In this document: positions 59,278-64,000 of the stretch, in pieces | How the letters are laid out: every line of letters begins with the position of its first letter | Position numbering within the stretch: the stretch's first letter is position 1 | Source of the DNA: Salinisphaera sp. | Lineage (GTDB): Bacteria; Pseudomonadota; Gammaproteobacteria; Nevskiales; Salinisphaeraceae | Reading direction: 5' to 3' | NCBI GenBank assembly: GCA_027858915.1 | Contig: JAQIBT010000156.1 | Span: 1-64,000 of the forward strand | Length of the DNA: 64,000 bases | The notes under the pieces: model-generated | The model's database searches: none | Seen by the model: the letters and a program-made list of their open reading frames with translations, nothing else | Told to the model about the DNA's origin: nothing | Made by a program: the position numbers and the translations under genes

Positions 59278-61570
59278 TAACCAACGTCTCAATGCCACCG
59301 TCACCATCGGCGGTGCGCTGTCGCAATCATTCCGCGGCGCGATCAGTTCCTCGCGCAAGCAGATTGCCAGCGTCGGCGATGCGATCAAGCAGCTCAAGAC
59401 CCGCGAGGCCCGTCTGTCCAAGGTCGCCGACCACTGGGACAAGATGGGCCGCGATGCCGACGCGTATCGCAAGGAAATCGAGCGCGTCAACACCCAGATC
59501 GGCAAGCTGCGGCGTAATCAGGAAAAGCTCGGCAGTATCCGCAAGGCCCAACAGGCCAATATCGGCCGGCGTAGCGAGATGCGCGGGCAGTTGTTCGATG
59601 CGGTGGCGATCGGGGCGGCGGCTTCGGCTCCCATAGCCGCCGCCGTGCATTTCGAATCGGTCATGGCGGATCTGAACAAGGTGGCCAACCTCACGCCCAA
59701 GCGTCTGGCCGAAGTACGCCAACAGATCCTGGGCATGTCGCGAGAAATGCCGGTGGCCGCCGATCAGATCGGCGCCATCATGACCGCGGCCGCGCAGTCG
59801 AACATTGCCGAAAAAGACCTGACCAGCTTCACGAGAACGGCCGTAAAAATGGGCGTGGCGTTTGATATTGCCGGCGGCCAGGCCGGCGACATGATGGCCA
59901 AGTGGCGCACCGGCATGAAGCTGACACAGCCACAGGCCACGGCCCTGGCTGACGTCACCAATTACCTGTCCAATAAGATGGCAGCGACCGCGCCCGAGAT
60001 TGCCGACGTGGTCACGCGCATCGGCGCTTATGCCAAGACCGCCGGCATCGGCGAGAAACAGACCGCAGCGCTGGCAGCTGCCATGATAGCGGCCGGCGGC
60101 GCGCCCGAGAAAGTTGCCACCGGCATCAAACGAATGGCGTCCAACCTGACGGCAGGCTCGTCGGCCACCACGAAACAATCAGAAGCCATGAAGACGCTGG
60201 GCTTTGATGCGTCGGATATGGCCCAGCGCATGCAGGATGATGCCGCCGGCACGATCGAGCTGGTCCTCAAGCGCATCAAGCAGCTGGACAAGGCAAAGCA
60301 GCCGGCCGTGATCAAGGAACTGTTCGGGCAAGAGTCGGTCGGCGTGATCGCACCGTTGCTATCTAATCTGGACAGCGTGCAGAAAGCCTTCCAGATGTCC
60401 GGCGACAAGGCCAAATATGCTGGCTCGATGCAGCGCGAATACGACCAGCGCGCCAAGACCACTGCCAACAACCTGCATTTGCTAAAGAACAAGGTCGTCG
60501 CCGTTGGCGTCACGCTCGGCACGGTATTTCTGCCGACCCTGAATGTCGTGGCATCCGGCCTGGGCAGCGTCGCCGATACCGTCGCCGATATGGCCAACAA
60601 GTTCCCGGTCGCGACCAAGGTCATCGTTGGCGCGACGGTAGCCCTGGCTGCGATGAAGATCGCAGCGATAGCCGGCGGCTATGGCTTTACCTTCCTCAAG
60701 GGCGGCGTGCTGGCCGGCATGAAGACGCTGGAGAAGATGCGCAGCGCCTTGTTGCTCACCGGGCGTGCCACCAAGGTGGCCACCATCGGCATGCGTGCGC
60801 TGACCGTGGCGACCGTCACCAATCCTATCGGTGCGGTCGTCGCGGCGATCGCGGTCGGTGGCCTGCTGATCTACAAATACTGGAAACCGATCAAGGCGTT
60901 TTTCAGCGGCCTGTGGTCTGGGCTGCAATCAGCCGCCGGCCCGGTCGGCCAGGCGATGGATAGCGTCTTCACCGCGCTGGGGCCGGTCGGCGACGCCATG
61001 AAACTGGTAGGCCACGGCATCAAGGCGGTCATTGGCTGGTTCGGCAGCCTGTTTGCCCCGGTCGACAGCACCGACAAGCAGCTGCAGTCTTTCCAGTCCA
61101 CCGGCGAGCGGGTCGGCAAGGCCATCGGCGATGCCTTTGCCACCATGGCCCAGGGCGTAGCCCAGGCCGTCAAATGGGTGATGGACAAGATCCATGCAGT
61201 CGGCGCGGCCTTCGACAAGGTCAAGTCGTTGGGGGGCGCAGCCGTCAGCAAGGTCGGCAGCGCAGCATCGACCGTCGGCAGCTGGTTTGGTCTGGGCGGC
61301 GGCGAAGACAAGCCGCCAGCGGTCGGCCAGGCCAACGGCCGCCGGCCAACCTACAACGGGCAAGGCGAGGGCGCCAACGGCCCGGCACCGGCTGGCCGTA
61401 GCTCGCAGGTCAACAGCAACAACACGACCACCAACCAAATCACGATCCACCAGCAGCCCGGCGAAGACAGCCACGCACTCGCCAGCCGCACTGCCGACGA
61501 GATCGAGAAACGCCAACGCGAGCGCGGCCGTTCGGCGCTCTACGATCAGGGGCCCGCTTATGGCCATTGA
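59267..61570 (+). CDS. Tail tape measure protein
   Basis: A 767-residue tape measure: the N-terminal coiled coil (QIASVGDAIKQLKTREARLSK), PhageMin_Tail region (FESVMADLNKVANLTPKRLAEVRQQILGMSREMPVAADQIGAIM, TGIKRMASNLTAG), hydrophobic helices (about 440-545) and a polar Asn/Thr-rich C-terminus. Its length should set tail length. It overlaps the E' frame and gene U. Confidence 0.95.
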   Translation: MASSNQRLNATVTIGGALSQSFRGAISSSRKQIASVGDAIKQLKTREARLSKVADHWDKMGRDADAYRKEIERVNTQIGKLRRNQEKLGSIRKAQQANIGRRSEMRGQLFDAVAIGAAASAPIAAAVHFESVMADLNKVANLTPKRLAEVRQQILGMSREMPVAADQIGAIMTAAAQSNIAEKDLTSFTRTAVKMGVAFDIAGGQAGDMMAKWRTGMKLTQPQATALADVTNYLSNKMAATAPEIADVVTRIGAYAKTAGIGEKQTAALAAAMIAAGGAPEKVATGIKRMASNLTAGSSATTKQSEAMKTLGFDASDMAQRMQDDAAGTIELVLKRIKQLDKAKQPAVIKELFGQESVGVIAPLLSNLDSVQKAFQMSGDKAKYAGSMQREYDQRAKTTANNLHLLKNKVVAVGVTLGTVFLPTLNVVASGLGSVADTVADMANKFPVATKVIVGATVALAAMKIAAIAGGYGFTFLKGGVLAGMKTLEKMRSALLLTGRATKVATIGMRALTVATVTNPIGAVVAAIAVGGLLIYKYWKPIKAFFSGLWSGLQSAAGPVGQAMDSVFTALGPVGDAMKLVGHGIKAVIGWFGSLFAPVDSTDKQLQSFQSTGERVGKAIGDAFATMAQGVAQAVKWVMDKIHAVGAAFDKVKSLGGAAVSKVGSAASTVGSWFGLGGGEDKPPAVGQANGRRPTYNGQGEGANGPAPAGRSSQVNSNNTTTNQITIHQQPGEDSHALASRTADEIEKRQRERGRSALYDQGPAYGH

Positions 61571-61964
61571 TATCATGATGCAGCTGGGCGGCTTCCAGTT
61601 TTCCATCAACACCGCCGCCTATGAGACGCTCTCGCGCAGCACCGGCTGGCGCTGGCCTACGCAAGCTCAGATCGGCAAGCGCGATGCGCGCCAGTACACC
61701 GGAAAAGCCGACGATACGATCACGCTCGCCGGATCCATCTATCCGTCGTTTCGCAACGCGGGCACCGGTCAGCTGGATCAGATGCGTGCGCTGGGTGATC
61801 GCGGCCTGCCGCTGCAGCTGGTCGACGGCCGCGGTTACCTGCACGGGCTGTGGGTGATCACCTCGGTGCGCGAGCGCCAGCCCCGCCACGTACAGGGCGG
61901 AGCACCGCGCAAACAGGAATTCACGTTGGAGCTGGCCAAATATGACGACCGCGCTGTCTTATAA
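61560..61964 (+). CDS. Tail protein U
   Basis: A 134-residue gpU-like protein: IMMQLGGFQFSINTAAYETLSRSTGWRWPTQAQIG, then GSIYPSFRNAGTGQLDQMRALGDRGLPLQLVDG. In P2 order U-X-D follows the tape measure. It overlaps both neighbours. Confidence 0.93.
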   Translation: MAIDIMMQLGGFQFSINTAAYETLSRSTGWRWPTQAQIGKRDARQYTGKADDTITLAGSIYPSFRNAGTGQLDQMRALGDRGLPLQLVDGRGYLHGLWVITSVRERQPRHVQGGAPRKQEFTLELAKYDDRAVL

Positions 61965-62160
61965 CACCCGCGAAGGCGACACCGTCGACCTGCTCGCCTG
62001 GCGCTATTACCAATCCACCGACAACCGTATCGTCGAGCGCTTGCTGGTCGCCAATCCCGGCCTGGCCGACTATGGCCCGATCCTGCCGGCCGGCGTCACC
62101 GTGGCCTTGCCCGAGCTGGACGTGCCGGCCACGCAAGAAGGCATTACGCTGTGGCAGTGA
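61942..62160 (+). CDS. Tail protein X (LysM-like)
   Basis: A 72-residue protein with a LysM-type fold: SYNTREGDTVDLLAWRYYQSTDNRIVERLLVANPGLADYGPILPAGVTVALPEL. It probably binds peptidoglycan or the tail tip. It overlaps U by 23 bp and D by 4-10 bp. Confidence 0.93.
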   Translation: MTTALSYNTREGDTVDLLAWRYYQSTDNRIVERLLVANPGLADYGPILPAGVTVALPELDVPATQEGITLWQ

Positions 62161-63158
62161 ATATCGCACCGGCCTATCGGATCATTGCCAACAGCGCCGA
62201 CATCACGGCCACCGTACGCCAGCGCCTGGTCAGCCTGCGTATCATCGATGAATCCGGCGTGCATTCCGACCGCTTCGAACTGATCCTGGCCGATCACGAC
62301 CCGCTCAACGCCATCCAGCTGCCCAGCACCGGCGCCGAGCTGGATGTCTCGATCGGCTACGACGGCGCTGCCCGCCGTATGGGCTTGTTCATCGTCGACG
62401 AGGTCGAGCTATCCGGGCCGCCGCGCCAGATGCGCATCTCGGCCAAGGCCAGCCCGCACGATGTCACGCCCACCGGCATCACCGCCCTACAGACCCAGCG
62501 CTCGCGCTCCTGGCCGCTCAATACGACGATCAGCGCCATGGTAACGGCCATCGCCAACGATCATGGCCTCAAGCCAGCCGTAGCCGCTGCGCTGGGCAGC
62601 ATACAGCTGCCGCATATCGACCAGACCAACGAATCCGACATCAACCTGCTCACGCGTGTAGCGCGCGACCACGACGCCGTCGCCAAGCCCGGCGGCGGGC
62701 GCCTGGTCATGGTCCCGCGCGCGGCCTCAAAATCGGCATCCGGCGCCTTCCTCGGCCAGACCGTACTGGCCCCGGCCGACGTCTCCAGCTGGTCAGTGCT
62801 CGACAGCCGGCGCCCACCGGCCAGCAGCGTGATTGCGGTCTATCGGGATCACGCCAAATCCAAAGACGCAGAGGTCGTAGTCGGCAGCGGCGAGCCCACA
62901 CGCCGACTACCCCATACCTACGCCAGCGAATCCAGCGCCCGCCGTGCGGCCCAGGCCGAGCGCGACCAGAGCAACCGGGCAGGGCGCACCATGCGCGCCA
63001 GGCTGCCAGGCAACGCCGCCTTCCTGGCAGAATCGCGCCTGCTGCTGACCAACTTCCGGCCCGGCGTCGACGGCGACTGGCTGCTCACCCGCGTCACCCA
63101 CCAGATCGACAGCAGCGGCTATAGCTGCTCGCTCGAGGGCGAAGTGCCCAACTCCTAG
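62151..63158 (+). CDS. Baseplate hub / late control protein D
   Basis: A 335-residue gpD-like hub: AYRIIANSADITATVRQRLVSLRIIDESGVHSDRFELILADHD and the AKASPHDVTPTGITALQTQRSRSW section are family landmarks. It links tube and spike. The start is either GTG 62151 or GTG 62157, the latter overlapping the X stop as GTGA. Confidence 0.93.
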   Translation: MAVNIAPAYRIIANSADITATVRQRLVSLRIIDESGVHSDRFELILADHDPLNAIQLPSTGAELDVSIGYDGAARRMGLFIVDEVELSGPPRQMRISAKASPHDVTPTGITALQTQRSRSWPLNTTISAMVTAIANDHGLKPAVAAALGSIQLPHIDQTNESDINLLTRVARDHDAVAKPGGGRLVMVPRAASKSASGAFLGQTVLAPADVSSWSVLDSRRPPASSVIAVYRDHAKSKDAEVVVGSGEPTRRLPHTYASESSARRAAQAERDQSNRAGRTMRARLPGNAAFLAESRLLLTNFRPGVDGDWLLTRVTHQIDSSGYSCSLEGEVPNS

Positions 63159-63173
63159 ATAACACGGACGACT

Positions 63174-63608
63174 ATGAAAACAACCCTGATCTGTCTCGCC
63201 CTAGCCGTCGTCTCTGTAGCGCATGCGACCCCACGCGACTACGGCCACGCCACCGTCGAGCGCGTCACGTCGATATATGACGGCGACACATTTCGAGTTG
63301 ATATTGCAGGCTGGCCCGACCTGATCGGCTCCCGCGTCCCGATCCGGCTGGCCGGGGCAGACACACCCGAGATGCGCGCCCACTGCGCCAGTGAAAAGCA
63401 GCTCGCCCGCAAGGCAAAGCAGTTTACCGTCGCTGCCCTGCGAGACGGCCACGCCATCAAACTGGAGCACCTGCGCCGCGGTAAGTATTTTCGTGTCGTC
63501 GCAGACGTGATCATCGACGGCCAGAGCCTGGCGCCCGAACTGATCGCCGCCGGCCTGGCACGTCCTTATGATGGCGGGCACAAGCAGCCCTGGTGCCCGC
63601 CGTCATAG
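63174..63608 (+). CDS. Exported staphylococcal-nuclease-like protein
   Basis: A 144-residue protein with a signal peptide (about 1-18, ending VAHA) and an SNase-like OB fold: VERVTSIYDGDTFRV, VPIRLAGADTPEMRAHC with the Arg/Asp of the calcium and catalytic site, and LAPELIAAGLARPYDGGH. It sits within the tail end of the structural genes. It could degrade extracellular or periplasmic DNA; this is inferred. Confidence 0.85.
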   Translation: MKTTLICLALAVVSVAHATPRDYGHATVERVTSIYDGDTFRVDIAGWPDLIGSRVPIRLAGADTPEMRAHCASEKQLARKAKQFTVAALRDGHAIKLEHLRRGKYFRVVADVIIDGQSLAPELIAAGLARPYDGGHKQPWCPPS

Positions 63609-63612
63609 CGAC

Positions 63613-64000
63613 TCAGTAACCGCCCAGGTGTTCTTGCGTGCGGTTCAGCACGCACCAGCCGATCATGTGCATGTCGGGTGTTTCTATGCCGTCCGGATTA
63701 TGCGTACTGATACAGCTGCCCACCGCGTAAGCAGGCTTGTACCCCTGCTTATATAGCGCGACAAGGTCGCTCTTGCTGGCTAGGCCGTGCCGGGTCATGT
63801 ACAACGTCAGATAAGCCTGCCCGGCTTTCTGTTGCTCGATGCAGCGATCAAGACTCTCTTTTTCGCTCGCCGGGTCCCAATGCCGGACGCAGTACGCCTT
63901 GGCGCGCGCCACATCAGGCGTAAAGCCGGATATCGGATGATAGGTATCAAGCGCACGTATTCCCACTGTGTTTTTCACCGGCGCCGGAGTGTCATCAGCA
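63613..64000 (-). CDS. Unrecognised protein, 5' end beyond the window
   Basis: A minus-strand frame open to the window edge; the frame upstream of GTG 63978 continues (ADDTPAP), so the real start is probably outside. The visible 129 residues have four Cys (AYCVRHWDP, DRCIEQQ, VGSCIST, GWCVLNR) and no known domain; the pattern suggests an exported, possibly disulfide-bonded protein. It is opposite to the tail genes, as expected of a lysogenic or accessory gene. Confidence 0.55.
   Translation of the reverse strand, partial: ADDTPAPVKNTVGIRALDTYHPISGFTPDVARAKAYCVRHWDPASEKESLDRCIEQQKAGQAYLTLYMTRHGLASKSDLVALYKQGYKPAYAVGSCISTHNPDGIETPDMHMIGWCVLNRTQEHLGGY

Larger units (their letters stand above)
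27612..64000. mobile_element. Temperate myophage prophage integrated at tRNA-Phe (right end outside window)
   Basis: From the tRNA 3' half onward the window holds integrase, an excisionase-like gene, an immunity region, replication genes, lysis genes, terminase, and head and contractile-tail genes in standard temperate-phage order. No stop or frameshift interrupts a structural gene, so it looks intact as far as seen. The left attachment core should lie in the tRNA 3' half; the duplicated core marking the other end does not occur before 64000. The left coordinate is approximate. Confidence 0.9.

Noticed and set aside
63600-64000. Right attachment site (copy of the tRNA-Phe 3' end)
   Set aside because: No copy of the tRNA T-arm/acceptor sequence occurs near the window end; the prophage continues beyond it.
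1-64000. CRISPR array or rRNA genes
   Set aside because: No regularly spaced repeats and no rRNA-like conserved stretches were seen.

Overview
The window is chromosomal DNA of a GC-rich gammaproteobacterium, probably halophilic or marine. It carries an Ehu-type ectoine/compatible-solute ABC importer, a ThiS-ThiG fusion and YggX/MutY/TrmB housekeeping proteins of gammaproteobacterial type. A complete mevalonate-pathway cluster is uncommon in this class; Salinisphaerales-like bacteria are a guess, not a demonstrated assignment.

Region 1 (about 0.3-15 kb, minus strand) holds two co-directional gene blocks. Upstream, mvaD, phosphomevalonate kinase, a fused HMG-CoA reductase-mevalonate kinase and idi run from mevalonate synthesis to IPP/DMAPP. 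HMG-CoA synthase is divergent and completes the route from acetoacetyl-CoA. Downstream, glgC-glgA-glgP-glgB-glgX encode glycogen synthesis, branching, phosphorolysis and debranching. Most junctions are ATGA or TAATG overlaps, which suggests translational coupling.

Region 2 (16.8-27.3 kb) contains a Tas-like aldo/keto reductase, ehuBCDA with a hairpin after ehuB, thiSG-trmB on the minus strand, and a coupled plus-strand run of an AsmA-like protein, an exported START-like protein, mutY and yggX. It ends at a tRNA-Phe gene with a near-consensus promoter.

Region 3 (27.6 kb to the window edge) is a temperate myophage prophage inserted at the tRNA-Phe 3' end; its far end lies outside the window. 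Next to the tRNA is a Panacea-type toxin-antitoxin pair, then integrase and a DUF4224 excisionase-like gene, and a leftward early operon (J-domain protein, MazG-like protein, SSB, small zinc-ribbon and membrane proteins). The immunity region has a repressor, Cro/YdaS-like and CII-like proteins and palindromic operators with a shared ACAAG half-site at both early promoters. Rightward come a cytosine methyltransferase, replication genes, a resolvase-like nuclease, a Q-like regulator with a terminator, lysis genes, a Mor-like activator, and a full contractile-tail morphogenesis set (terminase, portal, protease-capsid fusion, baseplate V/W/J/I, fibre, sheath, tube, gpE/E' with a -1 frameshift signal, tape measure, U, X, D), then an exported nuclease.

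The most unusual feature is at 39.93-40.60 kb. Three consecutive small ORFs each end inside an integron attC-like element (RYYYAAC-type and GTT-type ends, nested inverted repeats, one with an extrahelical base), like a miniature gene-cassette array inside a prophage. A second unexplained feature is a 17-bp sequence, GGAAAACCCGCCAGAGG, found in three exact and two diverged copies in the same orientation at module boundaries of the morphogenesis operon.
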